From: Erythrobacter sp. KY5
GTDB lineage: Bacteria; Pseudomonadota; Alphaproteobacteria; Sphingomonadales; Sphingomonadaceae
NCBI RefSeq assembly: GCF_003264115.1
Contig: NZ_CP021912.1
Coordinates: forward strand, 806,001 to 870,000
Reading direction: 5' to 3'
DNA length: 64,000 nt
The notes below the pieces were generated by a model. That model saw only the letters and a program-made list of their open reading frames with translations, was not told where the DNA came from and ran no database searches. Below, in pieces: positions 35,503 through 43,732 of the stretch. Each line of letters starts with the position of its first letter. Position 1 is the first letter of the stretch. The position numbers and the translations under genes were made by a program.

Positions 35503-36219
35503 TTAGGCAGTCGCCGCCTGCCTCGCATCCAGCCACTTGGCGAGCTTCACGCCGAAGGTGATCAGGAACGGCACCAGCACGATGCTCAGCGTGACTTTCG
35601 CGAGGACCTGACCGATCAGCAGATCGGTAATGTCGAACTCGCCATAAAAGGCCAGTGTGATGAAGATCACCGAATCGATCGCCTGGCTGAGCGCCGATGC
35701 GATGGCTCCGCGAATCATCAGCCCGATCGTCGTCGCCTCACCATCGCCGCGCAGTTTCGAGAAGATCCAGACATTGAGCAGCAGCGAGGTGATGTAAGCC
35801 GCCGGTCCAGCCATCAGGATGCGCGGCGTCTGGCCAAGAACCCGCTCGAACGCGGCAAGGTCGTCGGCGCGAAACTCCAGCATCTCGACCGAGGCGGGCA
35901 GCGACAGCACGAGGAAGATCAGCGCAGCCGACAAGGCGAGCGGCAAAAAGCCGACCCAGACCAGCCTGTTGGCGAGCTTCTTTCCGTAAAGCTGGGCAAT
36001 CGTGCTGGTAATCACGACCAGCAGAAGGAAAGGAAAAATCCCCGCTTCGACAGCAAGCGGCGTGGGCCACAATTGCACCTGCTTGTACGCGACCACGCCA
36101 GCAAGAACGGTCATTCCTCCATAGAGGATGATGTAGACGAACAGGCCCATCGGGAACTTGCCGATCAGATCGGTCGGGTCAGTTTCGGGCGTTGCAGGCG
36201 CGGGTCTGGTCTCGGTCAT
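35503..36219 (-). CDS. Queuosine precursor transporter (YhhQ/VUT family)
   Basis: A 238-residue membrane protein with about six helices, beginning with a 25-residue Pro/Thr-rich cytoplasmic tail. The motifs AGPAAYITSLLLNVWIFSKLR and the SQAIDSVIFITLAFYG helix are the YhhQ/VUT signatures, where a conserved Asp and Gln line the transport path. The family imports 7-cyano-7-deazaguanine or related bases for tRNA queuosine. No queuosine synthesis genes are near. Confidence 0.9.
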   Translation of the reverse strand: MTETRPAPATPETDPTDLIGKFPMGLFVYIILYGGMTVLAGVVAYKQVQLWPTPLAVEAGIFPFLLLVVITSTIAQLYGKKLANRLVWVGFLPLALSAALIFLVLSLPASVEMLEFRADDLAAFERVLGQTPRILMAGPAAYITSLLLNVWIFSKLRGDGEATTIGLMIRGAIASALSQAIDSVIFITLAFYGEFDITDLLIGQVLAKVTLSIVLVPFLITFGVKLAKWLDARQAATA

Positions 36220-36462
36220 CGTACCACGGCGTTAAGCCAGCGCTTGCCAAAAGAAAAGCGTGAGCGCCGACGCTGTCAACCGCGCAGGTGCCAGAGTCCT
36301 CTTGCGCGCCCGCGCACAAGCTGCCACGCCTTTGCGCCGTGCAACGGTCGCCCTTGATGGGAGGGTCCGTGCGACGGGTTGCTAACTCGACAGAACAAGA
36401 ACGAGGGTCGGCGTCGCTTCGGGTGAGCACCGTGAGGGGCGCAAGGGTATGAGTGCGGGTAC

Positions 36463-37956
36463 ATGAGTGAAAGCGTAACTTCGATAGTTTTCAGCGTGAT
36501 CGGGATCGCTGCGATCCTGGGCATCGCCTATGCGCTGTCTTCTGGCAGGAAGCATATCAATCTGCGGGTGGTGGGTGCCGCTTTCGCGCTTCAGGCCTTC
36601 ATGGCGCTATTGGTACTGCGCACGGACTTTGGCGTCGCTCTTATCCAGTTCCTGTCGAACGGCGTGATCGCGCTCCTTGATTTCTCGAAAGTCGGGATCG
36701 CTTCGGTTTTCGGACCTTTCGAGAACAACCCGTTTGCGAACACATTCGTCATCGCCGCACTGCCGGTGATCGTGTTCTTCGCGGCCATCGTTTCGATCCT
36801 TTATCACCTTGGCATCATGCAGAAGCTGGTGCGCTGGGTCGGCGGGGCGATCGGCTGGATCACCGGGATCAGCAAGGTTGAGGCGCTGGGCAGCGCTGCC
36901 AATATCTTCGTGGGACAGTCGGAAAGCCCGCTGGTCGTGCGCCCGTATCTCGCCGCGCTTCCGCCCGCGCGCCTGTTCACGCTGATGAGCGTTGGCATGG
37001 CGGGCGTCGCGGGGACGATCCTTGCTGCCTATGCAAGCTTTATCGGGGCGGAGGCCGTGCCGTTTCTGCTGGCCGCCGCCTTCATGTCGGCGCCGGGCGG
37101 TATCCTGATGGCAAAGATCATCATGCCCGATATGCCTGAAGAGCCGATGAAGCCGGGCGCAACCGTGGGGCAGCAGGCAAGCAGCAGCCTCAGGGCGAAA
37201 AGCGGCGCGCCCACCGATCAGGTCAGCCGTGTGACGATGGTGGGCAAGAACGGCGAAGAGGTCGAACTGCCGCAGTCGCGCATCAGCGCAACCGGACCTG
37301 CCGCTATCGGCGAAACCGGCAGGCCGGAAGAAGTCGAGATGGCCGAAACCTTCGAGGAGGGTCATACCCCCGCCAACATCATCGAAGCTGCCGCGCAAGG
37401 GACGCAGACCGGCGTGAAGCTCGCGGTTGCGGTTGGGGCGATGGTCATGGTGTTCGTCGCCCTGGTCGCACTTGCAAACGGATTGCTTGCGGGCGCGGGC
37501 GCCTGGATCGTTTCCGGAGCTGCCGGGATTGGGATGCCGTTAGGTGCAGAAACGGCAGAGTGGCTTTCGACGCTGAGTTTCCAGAAGTTGCTCGGCTATG
37601 TGTTTGCGCCGGTCATGTTCCTGATCGGGATCGCCGATTGGGAGCAGGCGCGCATTGCTGGCGGGCTGTTCGGGACCAAGATCGTGCTCAACGAATTCGT
37701 CGCCTTCATCGACCTTGGCGCGATGGCGGCTGCCGATGCGGGCGGTGTCCTGACCGATCGCAGCCGCGCAATCATCACCTTTGCGCTCTGCGGCTTTGCC
37801 AATTTCTCCTCCATCGCGATCCAGATGGCGGTAACGGGCGGGCTTGCCCCGAACCAGCGTGCGGTGATTGCTAAGCTTGGCCTCAAAGCGCTTGCTGCGG
37901 GCAGCCTTGCCAACCTGATGAGCGCCGCGCTCGCGAGTATCTTCCTGCCGCTTTAG
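36463..37956 (+). CDS. Concentrative nucleoside transporter (CNT/NupC family)
   Basis: A 497-residue Na+- or H+-coupled nucleoside importer. Helices near residues 5-25, 35-55, 95-115 and 175-215 precede the substrate-binding segment GQSESPLVVRPYL (151-163), and the second half carries ALCGFANFSSIAIQ. An unusual polar stretch of about 80 residues (roughly 225-303, rich in Glu, Gly and Ser) sits between the two transporter halves and is not expected in bacterial NupC. The start at 36463 has no clear Shine-Dalgarno. Confidence 0.9.
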   Translation: MSESVTSIVFSVIGIAAILGIAYALSSGRKHINLRVVGAAFALQAFMALLVLRTDFGVALIQFLSNGVIALLDFSKVGIASVFGPFENNPFANTFVIAALPVIVFFAAIVSILYHLGIMQKLVRWVGGAIGWITGISKVEALGSAANIFVGQSESPLVVRPYLAALPPARLFTLMSVGMAGVAGTILAAYASFIGAEAVPFLLAAAFMSAPGGILMAKIIMPDMPEEPMKPGATVGQQASSSLRAKSGAPTDQVSRVTMVGKNGEEVELPQSRISATGPAAIGETGRPEEVEMAETFEEGHTPANIIEAAAQGTQTGVKLAVAVGAMVMVFVALVALANGLLAGAGAWIVSGAAGIGMPLGAETAEWLSTLSFQKLLGYVFAPVMFLIGIADWEQARIAGGLFGTKIVLNEFVAFIDLGAMAAADAGGVLTDRSRAIITFALCGFANFSSIAIQMAVTGGLAPNQRAVIAKLGLKALAAGSLANLMSAALASIFLPL

Positions 37957-37968
37957 GAGAGGCCGTCC

Positions 37969-38850
37969 ATGTCTGCCCTGTCGCTTGCTCTCACCGCCGT
38001 GCTGGCATCGGGGTCACCGGGGGCAGCTTGCGATCCGCTGCCGGGCTGGGAGGCGGTCGCAAGCGAGGCGCGGGGCAAGTATCTTGTGCTGGGCGAAAGC
38101 CATGGGACCCTCGAAGCGCCCGCAGCGACAGCGGAGTATGTCTGCGCGGTGGCAGAGGATGGGCCAGTCCTCCTCGCCATCGAGTTTTCCTCGCCGGACA
38201 ATGACGGTTTCCAGCGCGCTTGGGCAAAGCCGCATGATGAGTTCCGCACAGCGTTGTTTGCCGAAGTGCCCGACTGGGGCGCGCGGCAGGATGGCGTTGC
38301 GAGCCTCGCGATGCTGGAAATGCTCGAGCGGTTGCACGCCCTGAAGGAAGCGGGGCGCGATATCGATATCGTCGCGTTCAACGGCGCGAACGGCGATGCG
38401 CAGCGCGCTGCCTTTGCCGGATTGCCCGGACAGGAGCCGCACGAGGCAGCGCAGGCCGCCAATATCCGCGAGGCTGCTCAGTCGCGAGATTATGCGCATG
38501 TCGTGGTGCTCGTTGGCGGGTTCCACGCCGAGAAGCTTCCGGCGGTCCTCGGCCAGACACCGACCCGCCCCATGGCCAACCTGCTCGCTCCGGCAAATCG
38601 CGTCGTGTCGCTCGTGATGCACAGCGATGGCGGTGAGAGTTGGAGCTGCCAACTTGCCATAGGCGCTGACTTCGACCCGACCGAGCCGGTTACCTCCGAC
38701 ATGGTTTCATGCAAAGCGCACCCAGCCGGCCCGAGCCGCCCGCCGATGGAGCGTGGCTTTCACCTGAGCAAGGTCACAGAGCCACAGAGTTACGACGGGG
38801 TCTTTGCTCTGGGAAAGATTTCCGCTTCCCCTCCGCCGACAAACGACTAA
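37969..38850 (+). CDS. Exported GExH-motif protein of the EreA/ChaN-like superfamily
   Basis: A 293-residue protein starting with a probable signal (MSALSLALTAVLASGSPGAACDP). The motif LGESHGT near residue 42 and VGGFHAEKLP near residue 185 match the paired GExH and GxxHxxK motifs of the erythromycin esterase/ChaN/TIKI fold, with a mid-region BioE-like Glu in LAIEFSSPDNDG. Real function is unknown; despite the fold it should not be called an esterase. It begins 12 bp after the nucleoside transporter and is likely co-transcribed. Confidence 0.72.
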   Translation: MSALSLALTAVLASGSPGAACDPLPGWEAVASEARGKYLVLGESHGTLEAPAATAEYVCAVAEDGPVLLAIEFSSPDNDGFQRAWAKPHDEFRTALFAEVPDWGARQDGVASLAMLEMLERLHALKEAGRDIDIVAFNGANGDAQRAAFAGLPGQEPHEAAQAANIREAAQSRDYAHVVVLVGGFHAEKLPAVLGQTPTRPMANLLAPANRVVSLVMHSDGGESWSCQLAIGADFDPTEPVTSDMVSCKAHPAGPSRPPMERGFHLSKVTEPQSYDGVFALGKISASPPPTND

Positions 38851-38989
38851 AGCGCCGGACACTCGATCAGCGCCCAATGTCGCGACCCATGCGACAGCTT
38901 GATCTGGCGCAAATACTCCTCCGAAATCCCGGCCTTATGGAGCGGCTCAGGCAATCAAGGCCTTGGCACACCGAAGGGCGACCATATAA

Positions 38990-39943
38990 ATGAACCTCAT
39001 GACTGACATTCAACCCGCCAATGACATCGCTTCTGTCTCACTTGCAAAGCCGCTCGAGGAAATCGCTGACGAGCTTGGCCGCAGCTTTGGCGAGTTCGGC
39101 TTTGCCGTCGTGCGCGATCATGGCATCCCGCAGGACCTGATCGACCGCGCCGAGGCGACTTCGAAGGCGTTCTTCGCCCTGCCGGAAGATGTGAAGCGCG
39201 CCTACAAGATCGAAGGCGGCGGCGGCGCGCGTGGATACACGCCGTTCGGCACGGAGAAAGCGAAAGACGCGGAGATCTTCGACCTCAAGGAATTCTGGCA
39301 TGTCGGGCGCTCGCTTCCCGAAGGGCACGAGCTTGCCGAATATATGGCGCCCAATGTCTGGCCCGATGAGGTCGAGGAGTTCGAGGACACATTCACCGAA
39401 CTTTACGCCGCGTTCGACACAACCGGCCTTCGCGTGCTTGAGGCGATTGCGCTTCACCTTGGGCTCGATCGAAACTTCTTCGCGTCCACGGTCGAGGACG
39501 GCAATTCGGTGATGCGCCTGCTTCATTATCCGCCGCTTCCCGACGATGCACCAGAAGGCGCGATCCGCGCTGCTGCGCATGGCGATATCAACACGATCAC
39601 GCTGCTGCTGGGCGCCGAGGAGGCGGGCCTCCAGCTGCTTACCAAGTCGGGCGAATGGCATCCAGTCTATGCCGAGGAAGGTTCGCTCGTCATCAATGTC
39701 GGCGATATGCTTGAACGCCTGACTGCCGGCGTGCTGCGTTCGACGACCCACAGGGTCGTCAATCCGAGCGGCGAGGGAGCGCGGCGTTCGCGCTATTCGA
39801 TGCCGTTCTTCCTGCATTTCCGGCCCGACTACATGATCACGCCGCTCGAAAGCTGCGTGAGCGAAAAGGGTGCCCAGCCGCAGGAGCCGATCAGCTCGCA
39901 CGACTTCCTGATGCAGCGTCTTCGCGAAATCAATCTCGCCTGA
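38990..39943 (+). CDS. Isopenicillin N synthase-like 2-oxoglutarate/Fe(II) oxygenase
   Basis: A 317-residue double-stranded beta-helix oxygenase with ferrous-iron ligands His197 and Asp199 (AAHGDINT) and His254 (STTHRVVNP), and the 2-oxoglutarate motif R268-Y-S270. The N-terminal DHGIP block is the usual non-haem oxygenase leader. The substrate is not predictable; the family includes gibberellin, flavonoid and antibiotic enzymes and many orphan bacterial members. A second ATG three codons downstream is possible. Confidence 0.9.
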   Translation: MNLMTDIQPANDIASVSLAKPLEEIADELGRSFGEFGFAVVRDHGIPQDLIDRAEATSKAFFALPEDVKRAYKIEGGGGARGYTPFGTEKAKDAEIFDLKEFWHVGRSLPEGHELAEYMAPNVWPDEVEEFEDTFTELYAAFDTTGLRVLEAIALHLGLDRNFFASTVEDGNSVMRLLHYPPLPDDAPEGAIRAAAHGDINTITLLLGAEEAGLQLLTKSGEWHPVYAEEGSLVINVGDMLERLTAGVLRSTTHRVVNPSGEGARRSRYSMPFFLHFRPDYMITPLESCVSEKGAQPQEPISSHDFLMQRLREINLA

Positions 39944-40228
39944 TTCTCAAGGCCATCGCGCGCCACAAACACATCATCGAACCGGCCCGAAGCAATTGGC
40001 AAAAAAGCCTGTTTCGTTGCTCTGATGCAACACGGGCCGGTTTAATGGCTGATTTCCGGGGGTTCGGACCGCATCTGGACCGCGGATGCGCGCATGGCGG
40101 CCTGCTGGGCCTGCCCCTGTAACACGTTTGTCACAAAACCGTCGCTTTTGTGCAGCGCAGCGCGACTAGGGACGCGTCCGTCCGCAACATTTCGATTGCA
40201 CTTTAACCGTGACCAGGGGCTTCCTCTC

Positions 40229-43200
40229 ATGAAACTCAAGTATCTTCTTGCAGCGAGTGTCGTTTCACTCTCTGCTGCAGCTACCATCGCCACCCCTGCT
40301 GCCGCGCAGCAGATTACTTCGGGTGTCGAAGGTTCGGTATCCGACGCCAATGGCGGCCCGCTCGCCGGTGCCATGGTGACCATCACCGACGAACGTACCT
40401 CGCAGACCCGTACTTCGACCACCGGTTCTGATGGCAACTTCCGCGTGCAGTCGCTCCCCCCGGGCGGCCCGTACACCGTGACCGTGACCGCTGACGGCTT
40501 CGAAGGGCAGTCGGTTGAGAACGTCTTCGTCAACATCTCGGGTAACACCAGCTTCGGCTTCACACTCGACCAGAGCGCGACCGGCAACACCATCGTCGTG
40601 ACCGGCGCCCGCGCCCAGGTCACTCAGGTCGCCGTTGGTCCGGGTACCGCATTCGACACGCAGACGCTCGAAGCGTTCCCGTCGATCACCCGCGACATTC
40701 GCGACATCATCCGTATCGACCCGCGCGTCAGCCTCGACCGCGCTAACGAAGTCGACCGCGTATCGTGCCTTGGCGGTAACGACCGTTCGAACACCTTCAC
40801 CGTTGACGGTATCGTTCAGGCTGACGTCTTCGGCCTCAACGGAACGCCGTTCGCAGCGCGTAACGCCCTGCCGCTTCCGTTCGACGTGATCGAGCAGACC
40901 TCGGTCGAGTTCGCACCGTTCGACGTCGAGTACTCGGAATTCACCGGCTGTCTCGTCAACGTCGTGACCAAGGCCGGTTCGAACCGTTTCCACGGCTCGG
41001 CCTTCATCACCTATTTCGACGATGGCCTGTTCGCAAACTCGATCGACGGGCGTCCGCTCAACGCGGGTTCGGAAAAGCGCTGGGGTGCTACCCTCAACGG
41101 TCCGATCATCCCTGATCGTCTGTTCTTCTCGTTCGGTTATGAAGAAACCGACCTTGGCGACGGCAACAACTTCGGTCCCGCCGGCGGCGGCTTCACCAAC
41201 GAAGCCGACTTTGTCAGCCAAGCCCAATTCGACCGTTTCGCTCAGATCGCTCGCGACGTGTACGGCCAGGACATCGGCGGCTACCCGACTTCGCTTGCTG
41301 AATCATCGGTCCGCTACTTCGGCCGTCTCGACGCTGTCCTCAGCGACCAGCACCGTCTCGAAGCGACCTATCAGCGCCTCGAAGAAACCAACATCGAAAG
41401 CGATTTCGGTGGCCAGAACATCACCGGCTTCAACAGCTTCGAAGACGAAGGCACCGAGAGCGACTACTACTCGGTCCGTCTGTATTCGGACTGGAACGAC
41501 ACGATCTCGACCGAGCTTCGTGTGAGCCGCGCCGAAGTTGGCGACATTCAGGGTCCGGTCGGTTTCGGCGAAGCTCAGTCGGACAACCCGACCGTGCGTC
41601 TCGCAGTCGGCGTCGCACCTGATGGTACCTCGACCGAAAACGGCCTCCTGTCGACCGGTCCGGGCATCTTCCGTTCGGCCAACCAGCTCGACACTCGCAT
41701 CGACCAGGCTCGCTTCCAGATGAATGTGGACGCTGGCAGCGGCCACTTCCTGAAGTTCGGCGTCGAAGTGAACGACCTTGAAGTCTTCAACCTGTTCGCC
41801 ATCAACGCGACCGGTACGCTGTTCTTCGACGGTCTCGACAACTTCGAAGCCGGTATCGTTGCACCGGGCTCATTCTCGAGCGTCTTCTCCGATGCTGACG
41901 ATCTCGTTGGCGGCGGCCCGCTCGGTGGCGGTACCATCGCATCGAGCCTCGACGGCGACATCAATAACGCAGCTGCCCGTTTCGGCCGCACCATCTGGTC
42001 GTTCTACGCCCAGGACGAATGGCAGGCGACCGACCAGCTCTCGATCACCGCTGGTGTCCGTGCACAGCTGTATGACGGCGACGCACCGCGTGCGAACCCG
42101 AACTTCCTGAACCGTTATGGCTTCACCAACGCGCAGTCGTTCGGTGGTCTCTCGCCGGTCATCCTGCCGCGCATCTCGGCCACTTACGAGCTGTATAACG
42201 AAGGGTTCTTCTCGAACAGCAGCATCACCGGTGGTGTGGGCATCTTCTCGGGCGGTGACCCGGTTGTGTACTACTCGAACGCCTTCTCGAACGATGGCTT
42301 CGCAAGTGCCAACGGCGACACCTTCAGCGCAAACTGCGCTGGCGTGGTCAATGCTGACGGTTCGTTCAACGTTCTGAACAACGGCACCTTCACCGGCTTC
42401 CCGCAGTGCGCCATCGACGATGCCGCTGCTTCGGCTGGTGCTGGCCTTGCTGACGTCCAGTCGACCGATCCGGACTTCGACGTCCCGACCGTCATTCGTG
42501 CAAACCTTGGCTTCCAGACCACGTTCGGTCCGGAAACCGGGTTCTTCTCGAACTGGAACATGAACCTCGACTACATCTACTCGCGGTTCCAGGACACGCT
42601 GAACTTCGTCGACCTGTCGCAGGCTCCGGACATTCGCACCAACGGTGGCTTCACCGTCGACGGTCGTCCGATCTACCAGGCTGTCGATGTCACTGCTGCT
42701 GGCTGTAACGCTTCGCTGGTCGGCACGGGTGGAACCCCGCCGGTCTACACCGGTCTCACGCCCGAGTGCTTCAACACTCGCCGTGATGACAACATCCAGC
42801 TGACCAACGGCCCAGGTTACGAGAGCCACGTTGCTTCGTTCATCCTGAACAAGACCTTCAGCGAAGGCCTGTTCACCGAAGGCGGCGCGGTTACCCTGAA
42901 CTTCGGTTACGCTTTCACCGACTCGGAGAACTTCCGTAACGTCGGTTCGTCGACCGCTACCTCGTCCTTCGACGTGAGCGCGGCCTTCGACCGTCAGGCA
43001 CCGGCGATCTCGACCTCGAACTTCGAAACCCGTCACAACTTCACCGCTTCGGCGTTCTTGCGTGAAGAGTTCTTCGAAGGCTACGACACGGGTCTCGCGA
43101 TCCTGTTCCGTGCGCAGGCTGGCACTCCGTTCAGCCTCACCTTCGACGGTGGCGGCGTGTTCGCGGACAGCGCTTCGGGTAACGACAACGCACTGCTTTA

Positions 43201-43648
43201 CATCCCGACGGGTGTGGGCGACGCGAACGTCTCGCCGCTTTCGGATCCGGCTGCGATCACTTCGCTGCTCGACTACCTCGCAAACAGCGACGTGGGCGAA
43301 GCGTGTGACTTCGAACTGGGTCAATCGATTGCGCGCAACACCTGCCGCAACGACTGGCACTACGACCTCGACCTGCGCTTCAGCCAGGAACTGCCCTTCA
43401 TCGGCAGCCTGACCGGCATCGTCGAAGACCGTGTCGAACTGTTCGTCGACTTTGAGAACTTCCTCAACCTGCTCGACAGCAGCGCGAACATTCGCCGCAC
43501 CCGCACCGAGTTCCTCGACCTCGTCGATGGCGGTGTGGACGACCAGGGCCGTTACATCATCTCGGGCTTCCGTCCGGACGATGACAACGACATCGGCATC
43601 TCGGCGTCGGCATGGCGTATCCAGATCGGCGCTCGCTACGAATTCTAA
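40229..43648 (+). CDS. Oar-like TonB-dependent outer-membrane receptor
   Basis: A 1139-residue outer-membrane protein. A signal peptide (MKLKYLLAASVVSLSAAATIATPAAAQQ) is followed by a carboxypeptidase-regulatory-like beta-sandwich domain (~30-110, with VEGSVSDANGGPLAGAMV), a plug domain (~125-240) and a long 22-strand barrel ending in the terminal aromatic RIQIGARYEF. This is the Oar layout. The substrate is unknown. Codon use is strongly biased toward CGT, GGT, AAC and TTC compared with its neighbours, a mark of high expression. A UUCG-loop terminator follows the stop. Confidence 0.93.
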   Translation: MKLKYLLAASVVSLSAAATIATPAAAQQITSGVEGSVSDANGGPLAGAMVTITDERTSQTRTSTTGSDGNFRVQSLPPGGPYTVTVTADGFEGQSVENVFVNISGNTSFGFTLDQSATGNTIVVTGARAQVTQVAVGPGTAFDTQTLEAFPSITRDIRDIIRIDPRVSLDRANEVDRVSCLGGNDRSNTFTVDGIVQADVFGLNGTPFAARNALPLPFDVIEQTSVEFAPFDVEYSEFTGCLVNVVTKAGSNRFHGSAFITYFDDGLFANSIDGRPLNAGSEKRWGATLNGPIIPDRLFFSFGYEETDLGDGNNFGPAGGGFTNEADFVSQAQFDRFAQIARDVYGQDIGGYPTSLAESSVRYFGRLDAVLSDQHRLEATYQRLEETNIESDFGGQNITGFNSFEDEGTESDYYSVRLYSDWNDTISTELRVSRAEVGDIQGPVGFGEAQSDNPTVRLAVGVAPDGTSTENGLLSTGPGIFRSANQLDTRIDQARFQMNVDAGSGHFLKFGVEVNDLEVFNLFAINATGTLFFDGLDNFEAGIVAPGSFSSVFSDADDLVGGGPLGGGTIASSLDGDINNAAARFGRTIWSFYAQDEWQATDQLSITAGVRAQLYDGDAPRANPNFLNRYGFTNAQSFGGLSPVILPRISATYELYNEGFFSNSSITGGVGIFSGGDPVVYYSNAFSNDGFASANGDTFSANCAGVVNADGSFNVLNNGTFTGFPQCAIDDAAASAGAGLADVQSTDPDFDVPTVIRANLGFQTTFGPETGFFSNWNMNLDYIYSRFQDTLNFVDLSQAPDIRTNGGFTVDGRPIYQAVDVTAAGCNASLVGTGGTPPVYTGLTPECFNTRRDDNIQLTNGPGYESHVASFILNKTFSEGLFTEGGAVTLNFGYAFTDSENFRNVGSSTATSSFDVSAAFDRQAPAISTSNFETRHNFTASAFLREEFFEGYDTGLAILFRAQAGTPFSLTFDGGGVFADSASGNDNALLYIPTGVGDANVSPLSDPAAITSLLDYLANSDVGEACDFELGQSIARNTCRNDWHYDLDLRFSQELPFIGSLTGIVEDRVELFVDFENFLNLLDSSANIRRTRTEFLDLVDGGVDDQGRYIISGFRPDDDNDIGISASAWRIQIGARYEF

Positions 43649-43677
43649 TTCGTCGGCAACCGACTTGAAAACACGAG

Positions 43678-43710
43678 CGGCGGGGCCTTCGGGTCCCGCC
43701 GTTTGCGTTT
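43678..43710 (+). terminator. Rho-independent terminator after the TonB receptor
   Basis: A 10-bp stem, CGGCGGGGCC (43678-43687) and GGTCCCGCCG (43692-43701) with one G-T pair, around a TTCG tetraloop, followed by TTTGCGTTT. It separates the receptor from the convergent kinase gene, whose stop is at 43733. Confidence 0.88.
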
Positions 43711-43732
43711 GGGGGTTGAATGTTGCGATGCG

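Noticed and set aside
35491-36357. A 288-codon plus-strand frame over the YhhQ-type gene
   Set aside because: Charged, repeat-like shadow sequence; the minus-strand transporter with clear helices is the real gene.
41870-43360. A 496-codon open frame antisense to the TonB receptor
   Set aside because: It is a GC-skew shadow of the receptor gene: wrong-strand composition, no ribosome site, no homologous pattern, and a strong known gene on the other strand.
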